Positions 1-9,366 of a DNA stretch of 14,124 nucleotides are shown here, in pieces. Numbering within the stretch: the stretch's first letter is position 1; every line of letters starts with the position of its first letter. The translations under genes and the position numbers were made by a program. The notes beneath the pieces were generated by a model. That model was given only the letters and a program-made list of their open reading frames with translations. It was not told the DNA's origin and ran no database searches. Origin of the DNA: JAAZMI01 sp050942615 (GTDB taxonomy: Bacteria; Bacillota; Dethiobacteria; DTU022; UBA8154); NCBI GenBank assembly GCA_050942615.1, contig JBMNNQ010000035.1, forward strand, positions 1 to 14,124, in the 5' to 3' direction.

Positions 1-649
1 TTTTTTGAATAGAGGTTATATCCACACCCGGTTCGTCTGCCGGGCCGATTACCTCCACTATTTTACCTTCGGGAGAACTGTCAAAACTGTCCGGCCAGCG
101 GGTAATACTGACTAGAATTTTATCCCCTGGATCAACCCTGCCAAATACCCGGGAAATCCGTATTTCATGTGCCAGACGCCGATCGTCGGGCAAAACAGTA
201 CCCCGGTGGCGGTTACCCTGAAAAGTGCCCACTATATTGGTGTTGCCCCGCTTAAGGATGCGGATAACCTCTCCTTCGCGGCGGTGTCCGTTGGTTGATC
301 TACCCAACAGGCGGACCATAACCCTGTCCTTGTGCATGGCACCCTTTATTTTCTCCCGGGGTATAAAAACGTCCGCCTCCCCCGGCGCTTCCGGCAATAA
401 AAAAGCATAACCCTGGGCATGCCCCTGCAGTACACCCACCAGCATTCCTCTCCCCTTCAGGGGGGTATAACGGCCCTGCACTGTTTTAAGAACGACTCCT
501 TCTTCCTCCAGGGAAGCTAAAAATGAAAACAGCTCCTCAATATCTTTATCCTTGGCAATGCCCAGACCCTTGCGCAGGCCTTCAAAGGTCAAAGGCTTAT
601 AGTCCTTTTCAAATAAAAACTTCAAAACACTTTTTTTACTGACTGTCAT
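1..649 (-). CDS. rnr: Ribonuclease R, N-terminal part (cut by window edge)
   Basis: This is the first 216 codons of RNase R, a processive 3'-5' exoribonuclease that degrades structured RNA and works with tmRNA/SmpB in RNA quality control. The start is ATG at 649-647, preceded by GGGAG six bases upstream. What is visible: an N-terminal winged-helix-like segment (residues 1 to about 65, beginning MTVSKKSVLKFLFEKDYKPL), then a first cold-shock-type OB fold (about 70-135, with GHAQGYAFLLPE and DVFIPREKIKGAMHKDRVMVR) and the start of a second (about 145-200, with GTFQGNRHRGTVLPDDRR). That domain order is typical of RNase R/VacB in Bacillota. The catalytic RNB domain and C-terminal S1 domain lie beyond base 1, so activity cannot be judged. 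It sits behind the hppA terminator and so probably has its own promoter. A short ORF upstream overlaps its start codon. The secG-rnr neighbourhood is conserved in many Bacillota, which supports the call. Confidence 0.93.
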   Translation of the reverse strand, partial: MTVSKKSVLKFLFEKDYKPLTFEGLRKGLGIAKDKDIEELFSFLASLEEEGVVLKTVQGRYTPLKGRGMLVGVLQGHAQGYAFLLPEAPGEADVFIPREKIKGAMHKDRVMVRLLGRSTNGHRREGEVIRILKRGNTNIVGTFQGNRHRGTVLPDDRRLAHEIRISRVFGRVDPGDKILVSITRWPDSFDSSPEGKIVEVIGPADEPGVDITSIQK

Positions 650-780
650 ATCCTACTCCCATCAATCATAATTCCTGGTTGAAACAGGCACATTCCCCCA
701 TCGCTTCTTAACCTTACATTTTTTACATTCTTGCAAACGGGCAGTTCACACCACTGCTCTTCTGCCTCCGGCCTGTCCAT
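646..780 (-). CDS. Possible 44-aa leader ORF overlapping the rnr start
   Basis: An open frame of 44 codons begins at ATG 780-778 (MDRPEAEEQWCELPVCKN...) and ends at TGA 648-646, so its stop overlaps the rnr start in an ATGA arrangement typical of translational coupling. It has three cysteines (residues 11, 16, 31), no membrane segment and no similarity I recognise. The frame is also open upstream to the candidate -10 box, but with no other good start codon. Against it being a gene: there is no convincing ribosome binding site before the ATG, and a frame this short can occur by chance. It may be a real small protein, a regulatory leader peptide or nothing. Confidence 0.28.
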   Translation of the reverse strand: MDRPEAEEQWCELPVCKNVKNVRLRSDGGMCLFQPGIMIDGSRI

Positions 781-822
781 GACAAGCAGCCCGTCAACAA
801 CCGTTTGTGCCTGTCTGCCTCT

Positions 823-828
823 ATTATA
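823..828 (-). promoter_or_regulatory. Candidate -10 box of an rnr promoter
   Basis: A perfect TATAAT on the minus strand lies just downstream of the hppA terminator and about 175 bases before the rnr start. The expected -35 position carries only T-rich sequence (TTTTAT at 17-bp spacing), so the match is half convincing. Position supports it: rnr needs a new start after the terminator. If used, it gives a leader of roughly 165 nt containing the small ORF. Confidence 0.35.
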
Positions 829-840
829 CCCTGCCCGGAC

Positions 841-891
841 AAAAAATAAAAGAGAGCAAGCCCTGACTTGTCCCCTAAAGCTTGCTCTCTT
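841..891 (-). terminator. Intrinsic terminator after hppA
   Basis: On the minus strand a perfect 12-bp stem (850-861 pairing with 880-891, core AGAGAGCAAGC/GCTTGCTCTCT) with an 18-base loop is followed directly by a T-rich run (TTTATTTTTT). It lies about 50 bases past the hppA stop and is the clearest rho-independent terminator in the window. It separates hppA from rnr. Confidence 0.88.
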
Positions 892-943
892 CAGATTCAG
901 ATTTGTACTTCAGGCTAAATTTTCCACACTGTCTTTCGGGAAA

Positions 944-2905
<1,962 letters not shown>

Positions 2906-2926
2906 GCTCTCCTCCTCCTTCTTTTA

Positions 2927-2932
2927 AGTATA
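2927..2932 (-). promoter_or_regulatory. Weak candidate -10 box before hppA
   Basis: TATACT on the minus strand 21 bases before the hppA TTG. There is no recognisable -35 hexamer at 16-18 bp spacing, and the resulting leader would be very short. The gene may equally be read through from secG. Confidence 0.15.
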
Positions 2933-3057
2933 GACCAAACCGCCTACTAATCCATATCTCTATATCCAGTTTCTGTTTTCTTTTTCCCTACCCCCCCTCG
3001 CTTAGGTTTATACAGTCCTGTGCTGCAACCGGCGTAACCCTGCTTTTTTTACAGCTT

Positions 3058-3294
3058 TTAACGCACCACAATCGTCAGGGCAATAGCCAGGATCATAAAA
3101 CCCACGGCCAGCCAGGTGGTCACACGCCCCAAAAGATCGTCTAAACCTTTCTTTTTCCCGAAAAGGGTTTGCGCCCCGCCGGCAATCGCACCGGTCAAAC
3201 CGGCGCTCCGCCCGGATTGCAGCAAAACAGTGGCAATCAGAGAAAGACAAACAATAGTATAGACAACAGTCAACGCTGTACGCAGAAACTTCAC
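3058..3294 (-). CDS. secG: Preprotein translocase subunit SecG
   Basis: A 78-aa inner-membrane protein, the non-essential small subunit of the SecYEG export channel. Two hydrophobic helices are visible (about residues 5-24 and 58-77), separated by the family's conserved linker: VLLQSGRSAGLTGAIAGGAQ, then LFGKKKGLDDLLGRVT. Length is normal. The start is GTG at 3294-3292; an in-frame TAA lies six codons upstream, and no ATG is available in between. The only Shine-Dalgarno-like sequence (AGAAGG) runs into the start codon, so initiation may be inefficient. It lies 103 bp downstream of eno behind its own good promoter. The eno-secG-rnr order is common in Bacillota; here hppA is inserted after secG. 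Confidence 0.95.
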   Translation of the reverse strand: MKFLRTALTVVYTIVCLSLIATVLLQSGRSAGLTGAIAGGAQTLFGKKKGLDDLLGRVTTWLAVGFMILAIALTIVVR

Positions 3295-3341
3295 CTTCTT
3301 TTTCTGAATTTAGCCAATAAAACATTATCAACGGTAAAGAT

Positions 3342-3370
3342 ATTCTACCACATGATGCCGGGGCTGACAA
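3342..3370 (-). promoter_or_regulatory. Sigma-A promoter for secG, extended -10
   Basis: On the minus strand TTGTCA (3365-3370), a 17-bp spacer and TAGAAT (3342-3347), with TG one base before the -10 box, make a near-consensus extended -10 promoter. The predicted start is near 3335, about 40 bases before the secG GTG. The -35 box lies in the loop of the hairpin that follows eno. Confidence 0.7.
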
Positions 3371-3388
3371 GCAATTTACCCCGGCATC
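3354..3388 (-). terminator. GC-rich hairpin after eno, no T-tract
   Basis: GATGCCGGGG and CCCCGGCATC form a perfect 10-bp stem with a 15-base loop, starting 9 bases after the eno stop. No run of T follows on the minus strand, so it is not a standard intrinsic terminator. It could slow polymerase or protect the 3' end of the glycolytic mRNA. One arm is also the spacer of the secG promoter. Confidence 0.5.
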
Positions 3389-3397
3389 CCTTCTGCT

Positions 3398-4669
3398 TTA
3401 AGCTTGTTTCCCGGGAAAAAAAGCAGCCTGGCCCAAGCCCTCTTCAATACGCAGCAGGCGGTTATATTTGGCAGCCCTTTCAGAACGCGCCGGGGCACCG
3501 GTTTTAATGAAACCGGCATTCACGGCCACAGCTAAATCGGCAATCGCCGTATCTTCCGTTTCGCCGGAACGGTGTGATATTACGCAGCGATACCCTTTTT
3601 GGACCGCCAATTGAATAGTCTGCATAGTTTCTGAAACAGTGCCGATCTGATTCATCTTAATCAGGATGGCGTTGGCCACCCCTTTAGCGATGCCTTTGTG
3701 TAAACGTCTGAAGTTGGTTACAAAAAGATCATCCCCCACCAGCATCATTTTTTGGCCAAGGGAGGATGTCAGTTCTCCCCAGCCGTCCCAATCCTCTTCT
3801 GCCAGCCCATCCTCGATGGAAACAATGGGGTATTTCGCCGCCAGATCGCTGTAATAGTCGATCAGCCCCCTGGAGGTCATCTCCAGGCCTTCACCTCTTA
3901 AATGATATTTGCCCCCTTCATACAGCTCTGTGGCAGCCACATCCAGCGCCAGTTGAATGTCTTCGCCGGGTACGTAGCCGGCTTTTTCAACCGCTTCGAT
4001 AATCAGCTGCAAGGAATCTTCATTAGAGGTGAGGTTGGGCGCAAAACCGCCTTCATCACCCACCCCGGTGTTCAATCCCCGGTCTTTGAGCACTTTTTTT
4101 AAATGATGGTATACCTCCGTGCCCATCCGCAAAGCCTGGCGAAAATTTTTAGCACCGGCCGGAATAATCATAAATTCCTGCACGTCAACGTTATTGTCGG
4201 CGTGCATACCACCATTTAAAATATTCATCATCGGCAAAGGCAAAAGATTACCGTTCAGGCCGCCCAGATAGCGATACAGGGGCAGGCCAAGGGATTGGGC
4301 TGCGGCACGCGCCGCTGCCAGGGAAACCCCCAAAATGGCGTTGGCGCCAAATTTGCCCTTATTTTCTGTCCCATCGGCCTCTACCAAAAGGCGATCTATC
4401 TCTCCCTGGTCCAGGGCGTTTTTACCTATTAACAGCGGGGTTATTTTTTCCCTGATATTGTGCAGGGCCGTAAGCACCCCTTTTCCCTGGTAACGCTTTT
4501 TATCTTTATCACGCAGCTCCACCGCCTCAAAGGTGCCTGTGGATGCCCCGGAGGGAACCGACGCCCGGCCCCTGAACCCGCCGCTTAAAACCACATCTGC
4601 TTCCACAGTAGGGTTGGCCCTGGAATCAAGAATTTCCCGGGCATAAATAGCCTTGATAAAAGTTGTCAT
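3398..4669 (-). CDS. eno: Enolase (phosphopyruvate hydratase)
   Basis: Cytoplasmic Mg2+ enzyme converting 2-phosphoglycerate to phosphoenolpyruvate; it also belongs to the RNA degradosome in some bacteria. The full length is 423 aa, normal for the family. Conserved sites seen: the SVPSGASTG loop at 38-45, GDEGGFAPNL with catalytic Glu206, metal ligands Asp243, Glu286 (in SIEDGLAEEDWDGW) and Asp313 (LVGDDLFVTN), catalytic Lys338 (ILIKMNQIGT), His366 in the ISHRSGETED loop, and the substrate-binding GAPARSER near 391. The start is ATG at 4669-4667 with AGGGGTGAT about 8 bases upstream. It is the last enzyme gene of the operon, 59 bp after gpmI, and ends at the hairpin at 3354-3388. Confidence 0.98.
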   Translation of the reverse strand: MTTFIKAIYAREILDSRANPTVEADVVLSGGFRGRASVPSGASTGTFEAVELRDKDKKRYQGKGVLTALHNIREKITPLLIGKNALDQGEIDRLLVEADGTENKGKFGANAILGVSLAAARAAAQSLGLPLYRYLGGLNGNLLPLPMMNILNGGMHADNNVDVQEFMIIPAGAKNFRQALRMGTEVYHHLKKVLKDRGLNTGVGDEGGFAPNLTSNEDSLQLIIEAVEKAGYVPGEDIQLALDVAATELYEGGKYHLRGEGLEMTSRGLIDYYSDLAAKYPIVSIEDGLAEEDWDGWGELTSSLGQKMMLVGDDLFVTNFRRLHKGIAKGVANAILIKMNQIGTVSETMQTIQLAVQKGYRCVISHRSGETEDTAIADLAVAVNAGFIKTGAPARSERAAKYNRLLRIEEGLGQAAFFPGKQA

Positions 4670-4728
4670 TACAGATCACCCCTGTTTATACTTTACAGAC
4701 CGTTTTTTTCATTTGCTCCCTTACCACT

Positions 4729-6270
4729 TTACACTAAAGAACTGCCGCTCATTTCTGCCGGCACCGGTATGCCCAACAGCCGCAGGATGGTCGGGGCCAC
4801 ATCAGCCAGCTTCCCCCGCATAGGCAGGGTATATTTTCCTCTGGGTGAAATAAGGATAAAAGGGGTGTCATTTTCAGTATGTGCCGTATGCGGGGTGCCG
4901 TTTTCCATCATTTTTTCGGCGTTGCCATGATCGGCAGTCACCAGCGCTGTGCCCCCTTTTTCCAAAACCTTAGCCACCACCATGCCTACCTGCCTGTCAA
5001 CAGTTTCCACCGCCTTGATGGCCGCCTCCAAATTTCCCGTGTGGCCTAACATATCCGCATTGGCATAGTTCAATACCACCAGATCATAATGGTTACTGTC
5101 CAGCGCCTCCAAAACCTTTGCCGTCACCTCTGCTGCACTCATCTCCGGCTGCCGATCATAGGTTTCCACCTGGGGGGAGGGGACCAAAATCCTTTCTTCC
5201 CCGGGAAAGGGTTTTTCCCGCCCCCCGTTAAAAAAGTAGGTCACATGTGCATATTTTTCTGTTTCAGCTGCCCTAAGCTGACGCCTGCCTTCCTTGGAAA
5301 GCACCTCTCCCAGGGTGGCCGCCAGGTACTGCGGCGGAAAAGCTACCGGTGCAGCAAGATCTTGTTCGTATTCTGTAAAACAAACCAGATCCGGGAAAGA
5401 AGGGGCAGCGCCCCGTTCAAACTCCTGAAAGTCCTTTTGCACGAAAGCCCGGCTGATCTGCCGGGCGCGATCGGCACGGAAATTAAAAAAAATCAGGCCG
5501 TCCCCGGTATTGATTAACGCCAGCGGCTGCCCGTCTTCATTATGGATTACAACCGGGTTGACAAATTCGTCCGTTTCACCCCGGTAATAGGCATCCCCCA
5601 GCGCTCCCAGGCTGTTATTTTGGGAATGATGTCCTTCCCCGTAAACGTAGGCCCGGTAAGCCCTTTCCGTCCGCAGCCAGCGCCGGTCCCGATCCATACT
5701 GTAATACCGCCCGGCAATACTGGCCACCCGGCCGATTCCCAGGGCTGCCATTTCTTTTTTCAGGGCCAGCAGGTATTCCCCGGCGCTGCGGGGAGAGGTG
5801 TCCCGTCCATCTAGAATAGCATGGACGTAGACCTTCTGCAGCCCCATTTTTTTGGCCATCCTTAACAGCGCATACAGGTGTTCAATATGGCTATGTACCC
5901 CGCCGTCAGAAAGCAGACCCAACAGGTGCAGGGCAGAATCGCGCTCCCGGACCTTTTGCAGCACATCCAGCAAAACCTCATTTTGGAAAAAGGTACCGTC
6001 TGTAATGGCCCTGTTGATCCGCAGCATATCCTGGAAAACGATGCGCCCGGCACCCAAATTTAAATGCCCCACTTCTGAGTTGCCCATCTGGTTTTCCGGC
6101 AGGCCCACCGCTTCCCCGCTGGAAGCCAGGCGTGTAGCCGGATAGCTGCGTAAAAAGGCATCTACTTGGGGGGTTTTGGCCAAAAAAACAGCATTGTCGC
6201 TGCCACTTTCAGCCAAACCCCAGCCATCCATAATAATCAGCACCACAAATTTATGTTTCCCAATGTTCAC
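4729..6270 (-). CDS. gpmI: 2,3-bisphosphoglycerate-independent phosphoglycerate mutase
   Basis: Manganese-dependent mutase of the alkaline phosphatase superfamily; it interconverts 3- and 2-phosphoglycerate through a phosphoserine intermediate. It is 513 aa, as expected. Visible motifs: IIMDGWG with metal ligand Asp15, MGNSEVGHLNLGAGR with nucleophile Ser65, DGGVHSH with His126, and HAILDGRDTSPRS (substrate loop, 150-161). The C-terminal metal site appears in LNYANADMLGHTG and VTADHGNAEKM. The start is GTG at 6270-6268, one base after the tpiA stop codon, with GGGGAG inside the tpiA end as ribosome binding site. That tight junction suggests translational coupling. The cofactor-independent type is common in Gram-positive glycolytic operons, and Mn2+ and pH dependence link it to sporulation in spore formers. 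Confidence 0.98.
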   Translation of the reverse strand: MNIGKHKFVVLIIMDGWGLAESGSDNAVFLAKTPQVDAFLRSYPATRLASSGEAVGLPENQMGNSEVGHLNLGAGRIVFQDMLRINRAITDGTFFQNEVLLDVLQKVRERDSALHLLGLLSDGGVHSHIEHLYALLRMAKKMGLQKVYVHAILDGRDTSPRSAGEYLLALKKEMAALGIGRVASIAGRYYSMDRDRRWLRTERAYRAYVYGEGHHSQNNSLGALGDAYYRGETDEFVNPVVIHNEDGQPLALINTGDGLIFFNFRADRARQISRAFVQKDFQEFERGAAPSFPDLVCFTEYEQDLAAPVAFPPQYLAATLGEVLSKEGRRQLRAAETEKYAHVTYFFNGGREKPFPGEERILVPSPQVETYDRQPEMSAAEVTAKVLEALDSNHYDLVVLNYANADMLGHTGNLEAAIKAVETVDRQVGMVVAKVLEKGGTALVTADHGNAEKMMENGTPHTAHTENDTPFILISPRGKYTLPMRGKLADVAPTILRLLGIPVPAEMSGSSLV

Positions 6271-6271
6271 C

Positions 6272-7045
6272 TCATGCTCCCCTCTCCCTTAAAACAGCCT
6301 CCACCAGAGCAGCGTAGCTTTTGGCCTCCAAACTGCTCCCCCCGACCAGCGCACCGTCAACCCCCTTTTGTGTTGTAAAATCTGCAATATTTTCCGGCTG
6401 GACACTGCCCCCGTAAAGGATCCGGATTGTTTCGGCCATGCCCGGCGCCCTTGCCTGCAGCAAGGCGCGGATCAACCCGGCTACCGCCGCGGCATCTTCC
6501 CCCCGGGCCGGGGTCCCTGTACCGATCGCCCACACCGGTTCATAAGCCAACACCATGTTGGCGCCCAAGGCCCTGTTTAACTCCAGGTTCCCGAGCCCTC
6601 CCCACAGTTGTTCTTCAATTACCTTTTCTGTTTCCCCGGCACGGCGCTGTTCTTCATTTTCCCCCACACAGAGGATCGGCAGCAAACCGTGTTCCAAAGC
6701 GGCGGCCACTTTTTTCCGGAGCAGCGTTTCTTCTTCGCCAAAATACAGACGCCTTTCAGAATGGCCGATCAGCACATATTTGACACCAAGTTCCCGGAGC
6801 ATCACCGGGGAGATCTCCCCGGTGTATGCTCCTTCCCCGGCAAAGTGCATATTCTGCGCCCCCGGCTGCAGCGCCGTCTTTTTCAACATCGCAGCCAACT
6901 GTGCCAACGCCGTAAAAGGCGGGCAGATGACCATTTCCACCTGCTGCTGTGCGGCTATTTTGGCAGGAAAATGCAGCATAAATTTTTCTGTTTCAGCTAA
7001 GGTTTTATACATTTTCCAGTTGGCCACAACCATTTTTTTTCTCAT
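6272..7045 (-). CDS. tpiA: Triosephosphate isomerase
   Basis: TIM-barrel enzyme interconverting dihydroxyacetone phosphate and glyceraldehyde-3-phosphate. It is 257 aa, normal length. Catalytic residues are all in place: Asn9 and Lys11 in ANWKMYK, His95 in IGHSERR, and Glu169 in AYEPVWAIGTG with its flexible loop following, plus the phosphate-binding YGGSVQPEN at 211-219. The start is ATG at 7045-7043 (MRKKMVV). GGAG lies about 13 bases upstream, rather far. A second ATG four codons in would place it further still, so the first is kept. It is 36 bp after pgk and its stop lies one base before gpmI. Confidence 0.98.
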   Translation of the reverse strand: MRKKMVVANWKMYKTLAETEKFMLHFPAKIAAQQQVEMVICPPFTALAQLAAMLKKTALQPGAQNMHFAGEGAYTGEISPVMLRELGVKYVLIGHSERRLYFGEEETLLRKKVAAALEHGLLPILCVGENEEQRRAGETEKVIEEQLWGGLGNLELNRALGANMVLAYEPVWAIGTGTPARGEDAAAVAGLIRALLQARAPGMAETIRILYGGSVQPENIADFTTQKGVDGALVGGSSLEAKSYAALVEAVLRERGA

Positions 7046-7081
7046 AAAACTGTCAGCTCCATCCTTACCGGTTTTCTTTCT

Positions 7082-8275
7082 CTAGACCTTTTGATCATTA
7101 ATCGCAGCCAGTCCGGGCAGCTCCTTCCCTTCCCAGAATTCCAAGGTAGCCCCGCCCCCAGTAGAAACATGTGTCATTTGCGGGGAAAGATCCAGCCGGT
7201 CCAAAGCCGCCACCAAATCCCCCCCGCCGATCACTGATTCCGCCCCGGAGGCTGCCAGGGCCCGGGCCACGTTTTCTGTTCCCAGGTTAAACGGCGGGTA
7301 TTCATACGCACCCAGGGGACCGTTCCAAAGCACCAGCCGCGCCCCGCCGATCACCTTTTGAAACAGTTCTACCGTTTTCGGCCCAATATCCACCGCGCTC
7401 CAGCCCGCCGGAATTTCCGCCGCCCCGACAATTTTAAAGGGGCTTTGGGCGCGCAACTCTTCGGTAACCGCCAGATCGACAGGTAGAAATATTTCCGCCA
7501 GGCCCCGGCCGGAGGCTGCCTGCAAAATTTCGCCGGCCACAGCAACCTTATCTTCTTCATAAAAAGAACTGCCGACAGATAAACCCCGGGCCTTTAAAAA
7601 AGTATTGGCCATGGCTCCCCCTAAAAGGAGGCTGTCAGCATGTTTTATAAAGTAACGGATTACCCCGATTTTATCGGCAACTTTTTTCCCGCCCAAAATG
7701 GCTACCAGGGGAGAAGGCGGGTCTTGCCTGCTTTTAGTTAGATGCAGGATCTCCTTTTCCATTAAAAACCCGGCCGCCACCGGCAGGAAACGGGATACAC
7801 CGCTGTTGGAAGCATGTGCCCGGTGCGCCGTCCCGAAGGCATCGTTTACAACCACGTCTGCCAGCCGGGAAAGGGCCTCTGCAAACCCGGGATCGTTCTT
7901 TTCTTCCCCGGGTTCAAACCGGACGTTTTCCAAAAGCAACACCTCTCCCGGGGATAAAGCCCCCACTGCTTTTTCCACTGCCTCCCCCACGACCGCATCA
8001 ACCTTTTGCACCTCCCGGCCCAAAAGCTGGGAAAGCCGTCCGGCAACCGGATCCATACGCAGTTCTTCCACTACCTGCCCCTTGGGGCGGCCTAGGTGGG
8101 AAGCCAGGATCACCCGGCTGCCTTTTTCCAACAGATACTTTATGGTGGGTAAGGCCGCCCGGATTTTGGTATCATCCAGCACAGCCCCCTCCGGTGTAAG
8201 GGGAACATTGAAGTCAACCCGGACAAAAACCCTTTTTCCCCCTACCTCGATATCCTTTACAGTTAACTTAGACAA
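7082..8275 (-). CDS. pgk: Phosphoglycerate kinase
   Basis: Transfers phosphate from 1,3-bisphosphoglycerate to ADP, the first ATP-yielding step of lower glycolysis. It is a two-domain hinge enzyme of 397 aa, normal length. Seen in order: VRVDFNVPL (19-26, substrate site), SHLGRPKG (59-66), LLENVRFEPGEEKND, NDAFGTAHRAHAS, the interdomain LGGKKVADKIGVI, the nucleotide-binding LWNGPLGAYEYPPF, and the C-terminal STGGGATLEFWEGKELPGL (from 371). The start is TTG at 8275-8273; an in-frame TGA two codons upstream excludes a longer form, and relatives begin at this point. The only Shine-Dalgarno candidate (GGGAG) is about 13 bases away, so initiation looks weaker than at gap. It follows gap by 28 bp. 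Confidence 0.98.
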   Translation of the reverse strand: MSKLTVKDIEVGGKRVFVRVDFNVPLTPEGAVLDDTKIRAALPTIKYLLEKGSRVILASHLGRPKGQVVEELRMDPVAGRLSQLLGREVQKVDAVVGEAVEKAVGALSPGEVLLLENVRFEPGEEKNDPGFAEALSRLADVVVNDAFGTAHRAHASNSGVSRFLPVAAGFLMEKEILHLTKSRQDPPSPLVAILGGKKVADKIGVIRYFIKHADSLLLGGAMANTFLKARGLSVGSSFYEEDKVAVAGEILQAASGRGLAEIFLPVDLAVTEELRAQSPFKIVGAAEIPAGWSAVDIGPKTVELFQKVIGGARLVLWNGPLGAYEYPPFNLGTENVARALAASGAESVIGGGDLVAALDRLDLSPQMTHVSTGGGATLEFWEGKELPGLAAINDQKV

Positions 8276-8303
8276 GGTTCAAATCACGCTCCCGGGTGAT
8301 AAT

Positions 8304-9311
8304 TTAAAGGCCCCTGGCCCCCAAAAAGGCCGCCAAATCCAACGTGCGGCAGGAATAACCCCATTCATTATCGTACCAGGCCAAAATCTTGACCATTTTT
8401 TCACCGATGACCATGGTTGAAAGGGCGTCCACTACCCCTGAATACGTACTTTGTTTGTAGTCCACGGAAACAAGCGGTTCAAAGGAAACGCCCAGGAAGC
8501 CCTTCATTTTACCTTCGGCGGCCTCCACAAAAGCTTCGTTCAATTCCTCTGCCGTAAATCCCACTTCCAGTTCGGCCACCAGGTCAACCAGCGAGGTCAC
8601 AAAAGTTGGCACCCTGATAGCCACACCGTTAATCTTGCCGTCCAGTTCCGGCAAAACAAGGCCCACATTACGGGCCGCCCCGGTGGTGGTCGGTATCATG
8701 GAAACAGCCGCTGCGCGGGCCCGGCGAAAATCGCTGTGTGTAATGTCCAGCAAACGCTGATCATTGGTATAGGCATGGATGGTCGTCATCAAAGCCCGCT
8801 TCAGGCCCGCCTTTTCGTGCAAAACCTTGACCACAGGTGCCAGGCAGTTCGTGGTGCAGGAAGCGTTGGAAACCACATGGTGTTTTTCAGGTTCATAATC
8901 ATCTTCGTTAACGCCCATGACAATCGTCAGATCGACCCCTTTGCCGGGGGCTGTGATAACCACCTTGCGGGCCCCTCTTTGCAGGTGAACCGCAGCTGCT
9001 TCCCGCTGCCTGAAAACCCCCGTCGCCTCCAGGACAACCTCCGCCCCCACCGCTTCCCAATCCAACTGTGAAGGGTCCCGGTCCGCTAAAATCCTGATTG
9101 TTTGCCCGTTGACCAGCAGGTTTTGCCCCTGGGCCTCAACATCCGCCTCCAGGGTTCCATAAACTGAATCGTATTTTAACAGATGGGCCAGTAACTTCGG
9201 ATCACGGATGCTGTTGACCGCCACTATCTCCACTTCCGGATGCTGCAAAGCAGCACGCAAACATGATTTTGCCACCCTTCCGAAACCATTGATCCCGACT
9301 TTCACTGCCAT
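8304..9311 (-). CDS. gap: Glyceraldehyde-3-phosphate dehydrogenase (class I)
   Basis: Oxidises and phosphorylates glyceraldehyde-3-phosphate to 1,3-bisphosphoglycerate. With the start at ATG 9311-9309 the protein is 335 aa, the normal size. That start is chosen over a longer in-frame form (from 9371) because AAGGAGG (9320-9326) lies 8 bases upstream and MAVKVGINGFGR is the family's N-terminus. Catalytic Cys152 (SNASCTTNC) and His179 (TTIHAYTND) are present, as are PTTTGAAR, LVLPEL and WYDNEWGYS. Two cofactor-site positions are unusual: the glycine motif reads GFGRVA (Ala14 for the third Gly), and the end of the second strand reads AVNSIRD, with Ser34 where NAD-specific enzymes carry Asp. Cofactor preference (NAD versus NADP) is therefore open. 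Position after cggR argues for the glycolytic GapA role. The gap to cggR is 75 bp and contains a small GC-rich hairpin. Confidence 0.97.
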   Translation of the reverse strand: MAVKVGINGFGRVAKSCLRAALQHPEVEIVAVNSIRDPKLLAHLLKYDSVYGTLEADVEAQGQNLLVNGQTIRILADRDPSQLDWEAVGAEVVLEATGVFRQREAAAVHLQRGARKVVITAPGKGVDLTIVMGVNEDDYEPEKHHVVSNASCTTNCLAPVVKVLHEKAGLKRALMTTIHAYTNDQRLLDITHSDFRRARAAAVSMIPTTTGAARNVGLVLPELDGKINGVAIRVPTFVTSLVDLVAELEVGFTAEELNEAFVEAAEGKMKGFLGVSFEPLVSVDYKQSTYSGVVDALSTMVIGEKMVKILAWYDNEWGYSCRTLDLAAFLGARGL

Positions 9312-9319
9312 AAGTTCCG

Positions 9320-9326
9320 CCTCCTT
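9320..9326 (-). promoter_or_regulatory. Ribosome binding site of gap
   Basis: AAGGAGG on the minus strand, 8 bases before the ATG at 9311. It is the best-matched site in the operon and decides the start codon against the upstream in-frame alternative. It fits the high protein output expected for GAPDH. Confidence 0.85.
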
Positions 9327-9353
9327 AATATTTGCATCATTTAAAAATTTTAT

Positions 9354-9366
9354 CCCGCCCGCGGGG
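9354..9366 (-). other. Small GC hairpin between cggR and gap
   Basis: On the minus strand a CCCCGCGGGCGGG run can fold as a short 4-bp stem with a 4-base loop, followed by ATAAAATTTTT. It lies about 20 bases past the cggR stop. In B. subtilis the cggR-gapA mRNA is cleaved near this junction and the gapA-side product is stable; a structure here could play a similar role. The stem is short, so this is a suggestion only. Confidence 0.25.

Noticed and set aside
3008..3370. 120-codon minus-strand frame overlapping secG
   Set aside because: Out of frame with secG, whose own translation matches the family exactly; the start region covers the eno hairpin and secG promoter.
7698..8420. 240-codon plus-strand open frame opposite pgk and the end of gap
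   Set aside because: It is antisense to two genes with intact conserved motifs, has low-complexity Ser/Thr/Arg/Pro-rich translation and no recognisable domain.
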